Assembly (NCBI RefSeq): GCF_029309835.1
Contig: NZ_JARJHL010000011.1
Location: 186,001 to 250,000, forward strand
DNA from: Paracoccus sp. DMF-8
Lineage (GTDB): Bacteria > Pseudomonadota > Alphaproteobacteria > Rhodobacterales > Rhodobacteraceae
DNA length: 64,000 nucleotides
Direction of reading: 5' to 3'
Part shown: positions 49,437 to 60,485 of the stretch, in pieces
How positions within the stretch are numbered: position 1 is the first letter of the stretch
How the letters are laid out: each line of letters opens with the position of its first letter
Made by a program: the position numbers and the translations under genes
The notes under the pieces: generated by a model
What the model saw: only the letters and a program-made list of their open reading frames with translations
What the model was told of the DNA's origin: nothing
Databases searched by the model: none

Positions 49437-50594
49437 TCAACCTTTCATCTCATCCCAGAAATTCTTGATCTTCTGGAAGAAGCCCGAGGTTTGCGGGTTG
49501 TTGTCGGCCTGGATCGCTTCGAATTCGCGCAGCAGTTCCTTTTGCCGCGCGGTCAGGTTCACGGGGGTTTCGACGGTCAGCTCGATCAGCATGTCGCCAT
49601 GATCGCCCTGCATTCCCGCGCCGTGACGCAGGGGCGGCATGCCCTTGCCGCGCAGGCGCATCTGCCGCCCGGTCTGGGTTCCCGCAGGCACCTTGACGCG
49701 CGAACGTCCGCCTTCGATCGTCGGAACCTCGATTTCGCCGCCAAGGGTCGCGGTCGCCATGCTGACCGGAACCGCGCAGGCCAGCATCTTGCCGTCGCGC
49801 TGAAAGATCGCGTGTTCCTTGACCTCGATGAAGATATACAGGTCGCCCGAGGGGCCGCCGCGCATGCCGGCCTCGCCCTCGCCCGCCAGACGGATGCGGG
49901 TGCCGGTTTCGACGCCCGCCGGGATGTTGACGGACAGGCTGCGGTCCTTTTCAATGCGACCGGCGCCGTGGCAACTGGTGCAGGGGTTCTTGATGATCTG
50001 GCCCTGACCGCCGCAGGTCGGGCAGGTGCGTTCGACCGTAAAGAAACCCTGGCTGGCGCGGACCTTGCCCATGCCCGCACAGGTCGGACAGGTGGCCGGA
50101 TCGACCGCGCCCTCGGCGCCGGTGCCGTTGCAGGCGGTGCAGGCAACCGAGCCGGGAAGGGTGATGGTCTTTTGCAGACCATTATATGCCTCTTCCAGGG
50201 TGACGCGCAGGTTGTAGCGCAGATCCTGGCCACGGCTGGCGCGCGAGCGCCCGCCGGGCTGGCCGCCGCGACCCATGAAGTCGCCGAACAGATCCTCGAA
50301 CACATCGGCAAAGGCCGAACCGAAATCGCCGCCGGGCTGGCCGCCGCGCCCGAAACCGCCACCGCCGTTTTCAAAGGCGGCATGGCCGAAACGGTCGTAG
50401 GCCGCCTTGCGCTGGCCGTCTTTCAGGCAGTCATAAGCCTCGTTCACTTCCTTGAAGGCGGCTTCGGACACCTTGCAATCCCGATTGCGGTCGGGGTGCA
50501 GTTCCTTGGCCTTTGAACGATAGGCTTTCTTGATTTCATCGGCCGAGGCAGCTTTCGTGACACCCAGCACGTCGTAATAATCACGTTTTGCCAT
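49437..50594 (-). CDS. dnaJ: Chaperone DnaJ
   Basis: Hsp40 co-chaperone that stimulates DnaK. 385 residues. The J domain with HPD (ELHPDRNRD), a Gly-rich region, four zinc-finger CxxCxGxG repeats (about residues 153-210) and the C-terminal substrate domains. 82 nt after dnaK in the same direction. Confidence 0.97.
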   Translation of the reverse strand: MAKRDYYDVLGVTKAASADEIKKAYRSKAKELHPDRNRDCKVSEAAFKEVNEAYDCLKDGQRKAAYDRFGHAAFENGGGGFGRGGQPGGDFGSAFADVFEDLFGDFMGRGGQPGGRSRASRGQDLRYNLRVTLEEAYNGLQKTITLPGSVACTACNGTGAEGAVDPATCPTCAGMGKVRASQGFFTVERTCPTCGGQGQIIKNPCTSCHGAGRIEKDRSLSVNIPAGVETGTRIRLAGEGEAGMRGGPSGDLYIFIEVKEHAIFQRDGKMLACAVPVSMATATLGGEIEVPTIEGGRSRVKVPAGTQTGRQMRLRGKGMPPLRHGAGMQGDHGDMLIELTVETPVNLTARQKELLREFEAIQADNNPQTSGFFQKIKNFWDEMKG

Positions 50595-50624
50595 GTGGTT
50601 CCCGCAGGGGCCTTTCATGTGAAT

Positions 50625-50658
50625 GACCGGCCCTGCGCCTGTGCGTCATGGGCCGGTC
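50625..50658 (-). promoter_or_regulatory. Hairpin between dnaK and dnaJ
   Basis: A perfect 9-bp inverted repeat GACCGGCCC / GGGCCGGTC with a 16-nt loop. It could be an attenuator, an RNA-stability element that gives more dnaK than dnaJ, or a partial terminator. No T-run follows. Confidence 0.5.
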
Positions 50659-50676
50659 TTGTGTCATCCGGATCGC

Positions 50677-52590
50677 TTACTTGCGCTTGTCTTCGCCAAG
50701 GTCCTCGAAATCGGCATCGACGATTTCATCGTCCACGTCGCGGGGACCGGGTTCGCCATCGGCGCTGTCACCGGCTTCGGACTGGCTGGCCTTGTAGATC
50801 GCCTCGCCCAGTTTCATCGAGGCGTCCATCAGGTTCTGAATGGCGCCCTTGATCTTGCCGGCATCATCTGACTTGAGCGCGTCTTCCAGAGCGCCGATCG
50901 CCAGTTCGATCACTTCGACGGTCGAGCCGTCGACCTTGTCGCCATGTTCTTCCAGCGATTTCCGGGTCGTGTGAACAAGGCTTTCGGCCTGATTGCGGGC
51001 CTCGACCAGTTCCTTGCGGGCCTTGTCGGCTTCGGCATTCGCCTCGGCGTCCTTGACCATCTTCTCGATATCTTCGTCGGACAGACCGCCCGAGGCCTGG
51101 ATCGTGATCTTCTGTTCCTTGCCCGTGCCCTTGTCCTTGGCCGAAACCGAGACGATGCCGTTGGCGTCGATGTCAAAGGTCACTTCGATCTGCGGCATGC
51201 CGCGCGGTGCGGGCGGGATGTTTTCAAGGTTGAACTGACCCAGCAGCTTGTTGTCGGCCGCCATTTCGCGTTCGCCCTGGAACACCCGGATGGTCACGGC
51301 GTTCTGGTTGTCTTCCGCGGTCGAAAAGATCTGCGACTTTTTCGTCGGGATCGTCGTGTTGCGGTCGATCAGGCGGGTGAAGACACCGCCAAGCGTTTCG
51401 ATGCCAAGCGACAGCGGCGTCACGTCCAGCAGGACCACGTCCTTGACGTCGCCTTGCAGAACGCCGGCCTGAACGGCGGCGCCCAGAGCCACGACCTCGT
51501 CGGGGTTCACGCCCTTATGCGGTTCCTTGCCAAAGAATTCGGTGACGGCTTCGATGACCTTGGGCATGCGGGTCTGACCGCCGACCAGAATCACCTCGTC
51601 GATGTCGGCCTTGGACATGCCGGCGTCTTTCAGGGCTTCCTGAACCGGCTTCATGGTGCGCTTGATCAGGTCGCCGACCAAGCTGTCCAGCTTGGCGCGG
51701 GTCAGTTTCATGACCAGGTGCAGCGGCGTGCCGTTCTGCGCATCCATGGTGATGAAGGGCAGGTTGATTTCGGTCTGGTTCGAGCTGGACAGTTCGATCT
51801 TGGCCTTTTCAGCCGCCTCTTTCAGGCGCTGCAGGGCCATCTTGTCCTTGGTCAGGTCGTTGCCATGCTCTTTCTTGAACTCATCCGCGAGATAGTTGAC
51901 GACGCGCATGTCGAAATCTTCACCACCCAGGAAGGTGTCGCCGTTCGTGGATTTTACCTCGAACAGGCCATCGTCGATTTCCAGAATGGTGATGTCGAAG
52001 GTGCCGCCGCCAAGGTCATAGACCGCGATGGTTTTCGATTCCTTTTTGTCCAGACCATAGGCCAGCGCGGCGGCGGTCGGTTCGTTGATGATGCGCAGAA
52101 CCTCAAGGCCCGCGATCTTGCCCGCGTCCTTGGTCGCCTGACGCTGCGCGTCGTTGAAATAGGCGGGAACCGTGATGACGGCCTGCGTGACGGGTTCGCC
52201 CAGATAGCTTTCGGCGGTTTCCTTCATCTTTTGCAGGGTGACGGCGCTGATCTGGGCGGGCGAATAGTTTTCGCCGCGTGCCTCGACCCAGGCATCGCCA
52301 TTGCCGCCATCGACGATGTCATAGGGAACCAGACCCTTGTCCTTTTCCACCTCGGCGTCAGAGACCTTGCGGCCGATCAGGCGCTTGACGGCGAAAATCG
52401 TGTTGGTCGGGTTGGTCACGGCCTGACGTTTCGCAGGCTGGCCCACCAGACGTTCGTTTTCGGTGAATGCGACGATCGAGGGGGTCGTGCGCGCACCCTC
52501 GGAGTTTTCGATGACCTTGGGTTGGCTGCCGTCCATGATGGCGACGCAGCTGTTGGTCGTGCCCAGGTCGATGCCGATAACTTTAGACAT
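50677..52590 (-). CDS. dnaK: Chaperone DnaK (Hsp70)
   Basis: 637 residues. N-terminal ATPase with [18 protein letters not shown], phosphate loops ([20 protein letters not shown]) and [11 protein letters not shown]-terminal substrate domain. The start at 52590 has GAGAGGAT upstream. Confidence 0.98.
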   Translation of the reverse strand: MSKVIGIDLGTTNSCVAIMDGSQPKVIENSEGARTTPSIVAFTENERLVGQPAKRQAVTNPTNTIFAVKRLIGRKVSDAEVEKDKGLVPYDIVDGGNGDAWVEARGENYSPAQISAVTLQKMKETAESYLGEPVTQAVITVPAYFNDAQRQATKDAGKIAGLEVLRIINEPTAAALAYGLDKKESKTIAVYDLGGGTFDITILEIDDGLFEVKSTNGDTFLGGEDFDMRVVNYLADEFKKEHGNDLTKDKMALQRLKEAAEKAKIELSSSNQTEINLPFITMDAQNGTPLHLVMKLTRAKLDSLVGDLIKRTMKPVQEALKDAGMSKADIDEVILVGGQTRMPKVIEAVTEFFGKEPHKGVNPDEVVALGAAVQAGVLQGDVKDVVLLDVTPLSLGIETLGGVFTRLIDRNTTIPTKKSQIFSTAEDNQNAVTIRVFQGEREMAADNKLLGQFNLENIPPAPRGMPQIEVTFDIDANGIVSVSAKDKGTGKEQKITIQASGGLSDEDIEKMVKDAEANAEADKARKELVEARNQAESLVHTTRKSLEEHGDKVDGSTVEVIELAIGALEDALKSDDAGKIKGAIQNLMDASMKLGEAIYKASQSEAGDSADGEPGPRDVDDEIVDADFEDLGEDKRK

Positions 52591-52704
52591 ATACCATATC
52601 CTCTCTTGCGGCGATTTGACGGCCCTCAGATCCTGTCCGGCCTCTGGGACCTAATCCCTGATGAACACCGACGGAACCTTGCAGCCCCGTGGCGGCTCGC
52701 AACT

Positions 52705-52734
52705 CTATATAGGGTGACGAAACCGGGCTGCAAG
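52705..52734 (-). promoter_or_regulatory. RpoH (sigma-32) type promoter of dnaK
   Basis: Minus strand: CTTG (52734-52731), then exactly 17 nt, then CCTATAT (52713-52707). It matches the alphaproteobacterial RpoH pattern CTTG-N17-CYTATNT, about 115 nt before dnaK. Confidence 0.75.
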
Positions 52735-52773
52735 CGGTCAGGAACAGATGATTTTGCAGATCTTCACCGCCGG

Positions 52774-53655
52774 TCAGACCGTGCCGATGAAGCGTTCCGG
52801 CAGCAGATGCAGGTCGCCATCGACGAACCAGTCGATCTTGTACATGCCGGTGCGGCCTTCCTTGAAACTGTCGATGACGCGCTGGCGATGGCGCGAGAAA
52901 TCAAAGGCATTTTCGTCGTCGATGATGCGCTGGCGCAGAAAGGCGTTCGACACCATCAGATAGGTCTGTTCCGACCATGCCCAACTGCCCGCGCCGACGA
53001 TGACCTCTTGCCCCTCGCCGTCCTTGAAACGCAGCTTCAGCCGGTCGCGGTGGCGGTTGATGTGAAACATCTGGTCGAACCATTTCAGGTGGAACGTATA
53101 CAGATTCGGGTCCAGATGGATCTGGTGATAGGACGATCCATGCCCATCCGGGCCCCAGATGATCGGCACCGAGGTCATGCTGGGCTTCGTATACCAGCCG
53201 TTCATCCGCACATAGCGGCGCTGCGCGAACATCGGGCGGGAATAATCGTAGTCGTTTTCCTGATCGAAGCGGTGGCACAGCTCCAGCCCAAGGGCGGTGA
53301 TCACCTCTTGTTCGCGGGGGATGCCCAGAATGTAATCGACCAGCCCCGCGCCGTGCTGCGGGTCCAGCACCAGGATTTCATCGACATCGTTCCACACCAC
53401 CCGCTGATAGCGTTCGGTCAGTTCGGAACAAAAGGTGCTGAGCCAGACAAAGCGGTCCTGATCCAGTCGCGGGTTCAGGGGATCGCGTTCGATTTCGATG
53501 ACATTGCAGTCGCCCGCCATCTCATGCGCATAGGGCTGGGGGCCGTGGGTGATGATATACAGGTGCTCCGGCGCGACATGCTTGCGGTAATGGCGCAGCC
53601 AGATATCCAGAAAGAACTGGTCGTTATAGACCATCGTGACAAAGGCGACGGACAT
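52774..53655 (-). CDS. Glycosyltransferase family 2-like (Glyco_tranf_2_4) protein
   Basis: 293 residues. It has the nucleotide-sugar region IERDPLNPRLDQDRFVWLST and the metal motif VVWNDVDEILVLD (DxD) with the WWxx-type VWFD-like blocks of this family. It makes an unknown glycosidic bond of a surface glycan. It follows the FkbM gene by 9 nt in a minus-strand unit. Confidence 0.82.
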   Translation of the reverse strand: MSVAFVTMVYNDQFFLDIWLRHYRKHVAPEHLYIITHGPQPYAHEMAGDCNVIEIERDPLNPRLDQDRFVWLSTFCSELTERYQRVVWNDVDEILVLDPQHGAGLVDYILGIPREQEVITALGLELCHRFDQENDYDYSRPMFAQRRYVRMNGWYTKPSMTSVPIIWGPDGHGSSYHQIHLDPNLYTFHLKWFDQMFHINRHRDRLKLRFKDGEGQEVIVGAGSWAWSEQTYLMVSNAFLRQRIIDDENAFDFSRHRQRVIDSFKEGRTGMYKIDWFVDGDLHLLPERFIGTV

Positions 53656-53664
53656 CTGCGCGCG

Positions 53665-54480
53665 TCACTTTGGCAAAAAGATCGCGGCGTGCTTGCCGGC
53701 GCGGACATATTCGTAATTCCGCGCCTCCATGAATTCGCGCTGTTCGGCGATGTCGCGGCCGGCAAGGTTGGCGACGACAATGGGGCGGTCGTTTTCCAGC
53801 ACCTTTTCCGCGCCGCGCAGGGCATAGATTTTCTGGCCGGGCGTATCCAGATGGATCAGGCCAAGGTTCTTGATGCCCAGACCGTCGATGGTGGCGGACT
53901 GCAGCTTGCCGCCGTCGCGCCGCAGATAGGTCGCTTCGGACAGGCGGTCGGGCCGCGAACTGGCGCGGGTCATGGCCGAGGTTCCATCGTCGATGATGCA
54001 ATCATGCAGCACCACCTGAGAGGTCTTGAGATTGGCCTTGATCGTGCGGCGCAGCGGATCCTGCATGACCTTTTGCGGCTCGACCAGATGCAGTTTCGAG
54101 GGGGCAAGAAAGCGGTGCATGACCAGCCCCGACAGGCCGGTATAGCTGCCGACATCCAGCAAGGCCCGTCCGTTCAGATCGGGCAGCAGATCGAACAGTT
54201 GCACGAACAGCACCGGGTCCGGCACCGTGTGACGGGTCGCGATTTTCAGTTGATAGCCGTCAAAGGCCGCCTAGGGCAGCGCGATCTGAAAGACCTCATC
54301 CTCGTAAAAGACGGGACAGGTGCCGTCGATGGGGTTGGATTGCAGCCCGACCTGATGCTCCAGCCTGACCAGCAGGCGGCTGGCCTGTTCCAGCAGTTCG
54401 GCGCCTTGCAGCGTGGTTTCCGCCACGGCAGGATCCCCGGTTGCAAGTTCCAGATGCTGTTCGGTACTGTCTTTACTCAT
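53665..54480 (-). pseudogene. FkbM-type methyltransferase with an in-frame TAG
   Basis: SAM-dependent sugar/glycan O-methyltransferase. 271 codons from the ATG at 54480. A TAG at 54273-54271 (context CCC TAG GCG) interrupts the N-terminal part; the frame then continues without change into the methyltransferase core (RALLDVGSYTGLSGLVMHRF and later HLDTPGQKIYALRGAEK). The N-terminal half is thus an intact 69-residue lead. Point mutation or base-call error is likely. Confidence 0.75.
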
Positions 54481-54638
54481 GACCCGTTTCCCCAAGATTG
54501 GCGGATTTCCGCTTATCTTGGCGGTGGCTGACGGGCAAGTGCAGAATAATCCGCTGTGATGGATAAGCCGCACCCGGATCCGGTCAGGCTGAACGCCGGG
54601 CCGCGCGCAAGAAAGGCATGTTTACCTGCCCGCCGCCT

Positions 54639-55508
54639 TTATTTGCCCGCCGACCAGCTTGCCGACATGGCGTTGCGGGTGACGAATTCCGCCATCAGCC
54701 CGATCATCAGCACGGCAAGGCCGACATAGATCGGATATTCCAGATTGGAATTGCGCGGGGCGTAATTGATGAAGGTGAAGCCGCGCGTCTGGTCCACGAT
54801 ATGGAACAGCGGGTTCCAGTCGAACATCTTCAGCATGAAGGGGGGCAGGGTGTTCGCCACGAACATCTTGCCCGATGCGATCATGTTGATGCGCTGGAAA
54901 AGCTGGGTCAGGATCTTTGTGCCCTGCGGCCACCACGGGCGCAGGGCCAGAAAGACCAGGCCGACGGTCGCGCCCGAAAACCAGGCCAGCAGCAGCATCG
55001 CGTAACAGGCCAGCGGCTGGTCCAGCGTGATCGGCTTGACCAGAACGTGATAGCCCCACAGCAGCACAAAGATCGAAATCGTCTGCCGATACAGCACCGC
55101 CAGCGCGGCGGCCGTGATCATCACGGCGGTGCTCAGCGGGCCGTGCTTGGTCAGCCCGCCGACCCCGCCCGCACCGACACCCGCGACCGCGCCCATGGTC
55201 TGGGAATAGGTCATGAACATGAAAATGCCGGACATGATATACAGGATGAAATCGCCCCGGATCGGCGAATTGCGCACACCCATGATCATGTAGATGCCGT
55301 AAAAGCCCAGAATGAACAGGCTGGATTGCACGATCGTCATCAGCAGGCCGACGACGGCATTCGCATGTTCCTTGCGCAGATCATAGACCGTGACATGATA
55401 GATCAGCGCCAGCGTGGTGAACGCGGCCTCCACCATGTTGCGATTTCGGCGCGCTGTGAACATGAATGCGATCGACCGTGCTGTGTTTGACCCGGGCGGC
55501 TTGCCCAT
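54639..55508 (-). CDS. ABC-2 permease, polysaccharide-export (KpsM/Wzm) type
   Basis: 289 residues from the ATG at 55508 (in-frame ATG 55526 is an alternative). Six helices; KITLDQPLACYAMLLLAWFS-like and FDWNPLFHIVDQTRGFTF blocks are typical of capsule or O-antigen exporters. The ATPase partner is not in the window. Its neighbours (cysQ, kdsB, GTs) support surface-glycan export. Confidence 0.82.
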   Translation of the reverse strand: MGKPPGSNTARSIAFMFTARRNRNMVEAAFTTLALIYHVTVYDLRKEHANAVVGLLMTIVQSSLFILGFYGIYMIMGVRNSPIRGDFILYIMSGIFMFMTYSQTMGAVAGVGAGGVGGLTKHGPLSTAVMITAAALAVLYRQTISIFVLLWGYHVLVKPITLDQPLACYAMLLLAWFSGATVGLVFLALRPWWPQGTKILTQLFQRINMIASGKMFVANTLPPFMLKMFDWNPLFHIVDQTRGFTFINYAPRNSNLEYPIYVGLAVLMIGLMAEFVTRNAMSASWSAGK

Positions 55509-55592
55509 CCCGTCCCGGCGGATCATAAGAGGCCGCGCGACGGGGTTCAATCGGGTTACACCCTTCCGCCGCCGGGCGGGAAAGGATTTTAC

Positions 55593-56390
55593 ATGCAATC
55601 TGAATCAATGATGATCGAACTGCGCCGTCTGGCGCTGGAGGCCGGGGCCCGGATCATGGAAATCTATGGCGCCGATGATTTCGAGGTCCGCGCCAAATCC
55701 GACGCTTCGCCCGTGACCGAGGCGGATGAGGCCGCCGATGCGCTGATTTCCGCCGGTCTGCGCGCCGCTTTCCCCGATATTCCGCTGGTAACCGAAGAAC
55801 AGGCCGCGACCCATGGTCAGACCCTGTCCACCTTCCTGATTGTCGATCCGCTGGACGGCACCAAGGAATTCGTCCAGCGCCGTGGCGATTTCACCGTCAA
55901 TATCGCCTATGTCGTCGACGGCACCCCGGTTCTGGGCGTGGTCTATGCCCCGGCCAGGGAACGGCTGTTCTACACCACCGCCGAAGGAGGCGCGGTCGAG
56001 GAAAAGGGCCCGTTCGGCCCGACGCCGGGCGAGGTCGCCCCGATCGGCGTCAACTCGACTCTCGACAACCGCGCGCTGATGGTCGTCGCCTCGAAATCGC
56101 ACCGCGATCAGGCGACGGACGACTATATCGGCCAATATGGCGTGCGCGACATGACCAGCGCGGGGTCGTCGCTGAAATTCTGTCTGGTCGCGACCGGAGA
56201 GGCGGATCTGTATCCCCGCCTTGGCCGCACCATGGAATGGGACACGGCGGCCGGCGATGCGGTTTTGCGCGCGGCAGGCGGGCAGGTCGTGCGGTTCGAC
56301 GATCACACGCCGCTGGCCTATGGCAAGCCGGGCTTTGACAATCCGTTCTTCATCGCCTTTGCGCCGGGCGTCCTGCTGGTGAAGGGCTGA
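55593..56390 (+). CDS. cysQ: 3'(2'),5'-bisphosphate nucleotidase CysQ
   Basis: Hydrolyses PAP from sulfate activation. 265 residues. Inositol-phosphatase motifs DPLDGTKEFV and WDTAAGDAVL, and metal-binding ADEAADALI and VTEEQ. Near a sulfotransferase-rich envelope genome, removal of PAP would support sulfation. Divergent from the ABC-2 permease. Confidence 0.93.
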   Translation: MQSESMMIELRRLALEAGARIMEIYGADDFEVRAKSDASPVTEADEAADALISAGLRAAFPDIPLVTEEQAATHGQTLSTFLIVDPLDGTKEFVQRRGDFTVNIAYVVDGTPVLGVVYAPARERLFYTTAEGGAVEEKGPFGPTPGEVAPIGVNSTLDNRALMVVASKSHRDQATDDYIGQYGVRDMTSAGSSLKFCLVATGEADLYPRLGRTMEWDTAAGDAVLRAAGGQVVRFDDHTPLAYGKPGFDNPFFIAFAPGVLLVKG

Positions 56391-56393
56391 GCC

Positions 56394-57194
56394 TTGTCCA
56401 CCGTCATCGTCATTCCCGCGCGCTACCAGTCCTCGCGCTATCCGGGCAAGCCGCTGGTCGCGCTGAAGGGCGCCTCCGGGCGCGAACTCAGCCTGATCCA
56501 GCGCAGCTGGATGGCCGCGCAAGAGGTCGCCGGTATTGATCGTGTCGTCGTCGCGACCGATGACGACCGCATCCGCGACCATGCGCAGGGATTCGGGGCC
56601 GAGGTCGTGATGACCTCGCCCGCCGCGCGCAATGGCACGGAACGCTGCGCCGAGGCGGTGACCAATCTGGGCATCGCCCCCGAAATCGTCGTGAACCTGC
56701 AAGGCGACGCGCCGCTGACCCCCGCATGGTTCATCGAGGATCTGGTCACCGGGCTGCGCGCCGATCCCGGCGCCGATGTGGCGACCCCGGTGCTGCAATG
56801 CACGGGCGCGATGCGCGCCGATCTGATCGAGGATCGCAGGCAGGGCCGCGTCGGCGGCACCACGGCGGTCTTTGGCCATGACAATCGCGCGATGTATTTT
56901 TCCAAAGAGGTCATCCCCTATGCGGGCGGCGATTACGGCGACGATCAGCCGACGCCGGTGTTCCACCATGTCGGCGTCTATGCCTATCGTCCCGCCGCGC
57001 TGGCCGAATACGCGACCTGGGACGAAGGCCGCGCCGAGGTGCTGGAGGGGCTGGAGCAGTTGCGTTTCCTTGAACGCGGCCGCCGCGTGCTTTGCGTCCC
57101 GGTCGAGGCGCGGGGGCGCGAGTTCTGGGAACTGAACAACCCCTCTGACGTGGCGCGTATCGAACAGATGATGCACCGCATGGGACTGGATTGA
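56394..57194 (+). CDS. kdsB: 3-deoxy-manno-octulosonate (Kdo) cytidylyltransferase
   Basis: Activates Kdo to CMP-Kdo. 266 residues. The N-terminal VIVIPARYQSSRYPGKPL and ATDDDRI, ARNGTERCAEA, LQGDAPL and VFHHVGVYAYRPAAL are typical. TTG start at 56394, 3 nt after the cysQ stop. Overlaps the next GT gene (TTGA). Confidence 0.9.
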   Translation: MSTVIVIPARYQSSRYPGKPLVALKGASGRELSLIQRSWMAAQEVAGIDRVVVATDDDRIRDHAQGFGAEVVMTSPAARNGTERCAEAVTNLGIAPEIVVNLQGDAPLTPAWFIEDLVTGLRADPGADVATPVLQCTGAMRADLIEDRRQGRVGGTTAVFGHDNRAMYFSKEVIPYAGGDYGDDQPTPVFHHVGVYAYRPAALAEYATWDEGRAEVLEGLEQLRFLERGRRVLCVPVEARGREFWELNNPSDVARIEQMMHRMGLD

Positions 57195-58518
57195 GCGGGC
57201 AGGTCCAATCGACGGCAGGGGCCACGGCCCCGACCCGTCTGCCGCGTCTCAGCATCGTCATCCTGTCCCGTCACCGTCCGCAGGCGCTGGCGCTGTGCCT
57301 TGCGGCGCTGGAACGGCAGGATCATCCCGATTTCGAACTGGTGCTGGTCGCGGATCCGGCGGGTCTGGACCTGCGCCCGGACCTGAACATCAAGCGCATC
57401 TCCTTTGACCGGGCGAATGTCTCGGCGGCGCGCAATCTGGGGATCGCGCAGGCTGCGGGGCAGGTGATTGCCTTTATCGACGACGATGCGCTGGCGCCGC
57501 CGAACTGGGCGCGGCGGCTTTGTGCGGGTTTCGCCGATCCGCGCGTGATCGCGGCGACGGGGTTCACCCGTGGGCCTGACGGGCTGTCATGGCAGGCGCA
57601 GGGCGAACGCATCGCGCCAAGCGGGGAAACATTCGCGATTGCCGTGGCCGACAGGGTCGGCCTTGGCCCGCGCGACGGCTGCCCGGTCAGCACCATCGGC
57701 ACGAATTGCGCCTTTCGCCGTGACGCGCTGCTGGCGATTGGCGGTTTCGACCCGGCGTTTCGCTATTTTCTGGATGAAAGCGACGTGAACATGCGCATGG
57801 CCGCCCGCTTTCCCGACGCGCTGACCGCCATCATTCCGGATGCCGAGGTGATCCACGGCATTGCCGCAGGTCCGCAACGCGCCGCGCAGGGCGTGCCGCG
57901 CAGCCTGACGGATATCGGCCGCTCTGCCGTGATCTTTGCCCAGAGGTATCGGGCGAGCCTGCCGCCGCTGGAACTGGAACAGCGGCAACGGCTTTGCGGC
58001 ATATGCTGGGGGGGCGGCTAGGCCCGCTTGGCGTGGGGCGCCTGCTGGCCAGCCTGCGCCGGGGCATGGCCGAGGCGCTGCACCACCCGCCGCCCGCGCC
58101 ACCCGCACCGATCCGGGCGGAGGATCGCGATTTTCTGCCCCTGAACGCGGTCCCGCTTGCCGACGCTGCGCCACTGGTGCTGACCGGCTGGCACTGGCAG
58201 GCCGCCAGGCTGCGCGCCCGCGCCGCGCAGGCCGTGGCCGCCGGCCGCACCGCCTGCCTGCTGCTGCTGACCCCGACCATCCTGCCCCATGAGCTGACCC
58301 TGACCCCCGGTGGCTGGTGGGAACAGCGTGGCGGGCTTTGGGGGCAGGTGAAAAGTTCCCGACCATTCGCCGTCCGCCTGCGTCGCAGCCGCAATCTGCT
58401 GGTTTCACGCTTTCAGGCGGCGATGATTCGCCGATTTGTAGGCAACGGGCCAGAAAGCCTGCGGAAAAGTAAAGCAGATCAATATTCTACCGACGGCAAC
58501 CAATTCACCAATCTTTAG
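57191..58518 (+). pseudogene. Family 2 glycosyltransferase, one frameshift
   Basis: The first part (267 codons) is a GT-A glycosyltransferase: LSIVILSRHRPQALALCLAA, the VSAARNLGIAQAAG block, FIDDDALAPPNWA with the metal DDD and STIGTNCAFRRD. One base is missing near 57992; the frame then continues RHMLGGRLGPLGVGRLL to 58518. The C-terminal extension of ~170 residues is of unknown function. Co-transcribed with kdsB. Confidence 0.72.
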
Positions 58519-58590
58519 TTGATCCATCGCAGGGTGACACATAAACACACCCTCAAGGATCGTGCGTAAACGCATCAGGAGAAGATCGTA

Positions 58591-59481
58591 ATGACTCGTA
58601 AGGTCACCAAAGCCATTTTCCCCGTCGCGGGACTTGGGACGCGCTTTCTGCCGGCGACAAAAAGTATTCCCAAGGAAATCATGACCTTGGTGGATCGCCC
58701 CCTGATTCAATACGCCATCGACGAGGCGCGTGAGGCGGGCATCACCGAATTCATCTTTGTCACCTCGCGGGGCAAGGGCGCGCTGGAAGATTACTTCGAC
58801 CACGCGCATGAGCTGGAATCGAGCCTCAAGAAATCCGGCAAGACCGAACTGCTGGACATTCTGCGCGGCACCAATATGGACAGCGGCGCCATTGCCTATG
58901 TGCGTCAGCACAAGGCGCTTGGTCTGGGCCATGCCGTCTGGTGCGCCCGTCGCCTGCTGGGCGACGAACCCGTTGCCGTCATCCTGACCGATGACGTCAT
59001 CATGGGTGAACCGCCCTGCCTGCAACAGATGGTCGAAGCCTATAAGGAAACCGGCGGCACCATGGTTGCGACCATGGAGGTGCCGATCGAAAAGACCAAG
59101 GCCTACGGTGTTCTGGACATTGCCGAGGATATGGGCGCCATCGTCCGCGCCAAGGGCATGGTCGAAAAGCCCAAGGAAAACCCGCCCTCGAACCTCGCGG
59201 TGATCGGGCGTTACATCCTTGCGCCGACGGTGATGGACAACCTGAACAAGCTGAAACAGGGCGCGGGCGGGGAAATCCAGTTGACCGATGCCATCGCCGA
59301 CGAAATCGACGAAGGCCGTGGCGTCTACGGTCTGCGCTTTCGCGGCCAGCGTTTCGACTGCGGGTCCAAGGCCGGGTTCCTGCAGGCGACCGTGGCATTC
59401 GGTCTGGCGCGCGACGAACTGAAGGATGAATTCGCCGAATATCTGCATGACATCATGTCGATGCGCAAAGCCGCCGAATAA
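58591..59481 (+). CDS. galU: UTP-glucose-1-phosphate uridylyltransferase
   Basis: Makes UDP-glucose. 296 residues. The nucleotidyltransferase motif VAGLGTRFLPATKSIPKE and the EMLPL-like signature, plus VGLGHAVWCAR, are clear. A good GGAGAAG ribosome site. Followed 2 nt later by galE. Confidence 0.96.
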   Translation: MTRKVTKAIFPVAGLGTRFLPATKSIPKEIMTLVDRPLIQYAIDEAREAGITEFIFVTSRGKGALEDYFDHAHELESSLKKSGKTELLDILRGTNMDSGAIAYVRQHKALGLGHAVWCARRLLGDEPVAVILTDDVIMGEPPCLQQMVEAYKETGGTMVATMEVPIEKTKAYGVLDIAEDMGAIVRAKGMVEKPKENPPSNLAVIGRYILAPTVMDNLNKLKQGAGGEIQLTDAIADEIDEGRGVYGLRFRGQRFDCGSKAGFLQATVAFGLARDELKDEFAEYLHDIMSMRKAAE

Positions 59482-59483
59482 CC

Positions 59484-60485
59484 ATGGCGGACAGGGTTCT
59501 GGTGACGGGCGGCGCGGGCTATATCGGCTCGCACGCCTGCAAGGCATTGAAAGCGGCGGGGTTCATCCCCGTCACCTATGACAACCTCTGCACAGGCTGG
59601 GAACAGGCGGTCAAATTCGGCCCCTTTGAACGCGGCGACCTGATGGACCGGGCGCGGCTGGATCAGGTGCTGGCCGAACACCGCCCCATCGCCGTCATGC
59701 ATTTCGCCGCCCTCAGCCAGGTGGGCGAGGCGATGCGGGAACCGGGCAAATACTGGCGCGGCAATGTCACGGCCTCGCTGTCCTTGATCGAGGCGGTGAT
59801 TGCCGCAGGCATCCGCGATTTCGTCTTTTCGTCGACCTGCGCGACCTATGGCGATCATGACGGCGTGGTGCTGGACGAAAACACCCCGCAGACGCCGCTG
59901 AACGCCTATGGCGCCAGCAAGCGCGCGATTGAAGACATGCTGAAGGATTTCGGCGCCTCGGACAGGTTGCGCTCGGTGATCTTTCGCTATTTCAACGTCG
60001 CGGGCGCGGATCCCGATGGCGAGGTCGGCGAATTCCACCAGCCCGAAACCCACCTGATTCCGCTGATTCTGGATGCCGTTGACGGCAAGCGTCCGGCGCT
60101 GACCATCCACGGCACCGATTACCCGACCAAAGACGGCACCTGCATCCGCGACTATGTCCATGTCATGGATCTGGTCGATGCCCATGTGCTGGGTCTGAAA
60201 CGTCTGCGCGAAGGCCGGATCATCCCCGATGGCGGGACCGAGGTGTTCTGTCTGGGCACCGGCAACGGCTTTTCCGTGCGCGAGGTCATCGACCATTCGC
60301 GCCATGTGACCAACAGGACCGTGCCGATGACCGAAGGGCCGCGCCGCGCCGGTGATGCGGTCAAGCTGGTCTGCGGCAGCGAACGGGCCATGTCGGATCT
60401 TGGCTGGCAGCCGGATCGTTCGACCCTGCCGCAGATGATTGCCGATGCGTGGCGCTGGCACCAGAACGGCGGTTATGACCGCTGA
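59484..60485 (+). CDS. galE: UDP-glucose 4-epimerase
   Basis: Converts UDP-Glc to UDP-Gal. 333 residues. NAD motif VTGGAGYIGSHACKALK, catalytic S-T-C and Tyr in YGASKRAIED, the FRYFNVAGADP block. Directly after galU; overlaps the GT1 gene by 11 nt. Confidence 0.95.
   Translation: MADRVLVTGGAGYIGSHACKALKAAGFIPVTYDNLCTGWEQAVKFGPFERGDLMDRARLDQVLAEHRPIAVMHFAALSQVGEAMREPGKYWRGNVTASLSLIEAVIAAGIRDFVFSSTCATYGDHDGVVLDENTPQTPLNAYGASKRAIEDMLKDFGASDRLRSVIFRYFNVAGADPDGEVGEFHQPETHLIPLILDAVDGKRPALTIHGTDYPTKDGTCIRDYVHVMDLVDAHVLGLKRLREGRIIPDGGTEVFCLGTGNGFSVREVIDHSRHVTNRTVPMTEGPRRAGDAVKLVCGSERAMSDLGWQPDRSTLPQMIADAWRWHQNGGYDR

Noticed and set aside
50944-54531. A 1195-codon open frame on the plus strand
   Set aside because: It is antisense to dnaK, the GT2_4 gene and fkbM. 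Codon bias of GC-rich genes leaves the opposite strand open, and the protein has no plausible domain.
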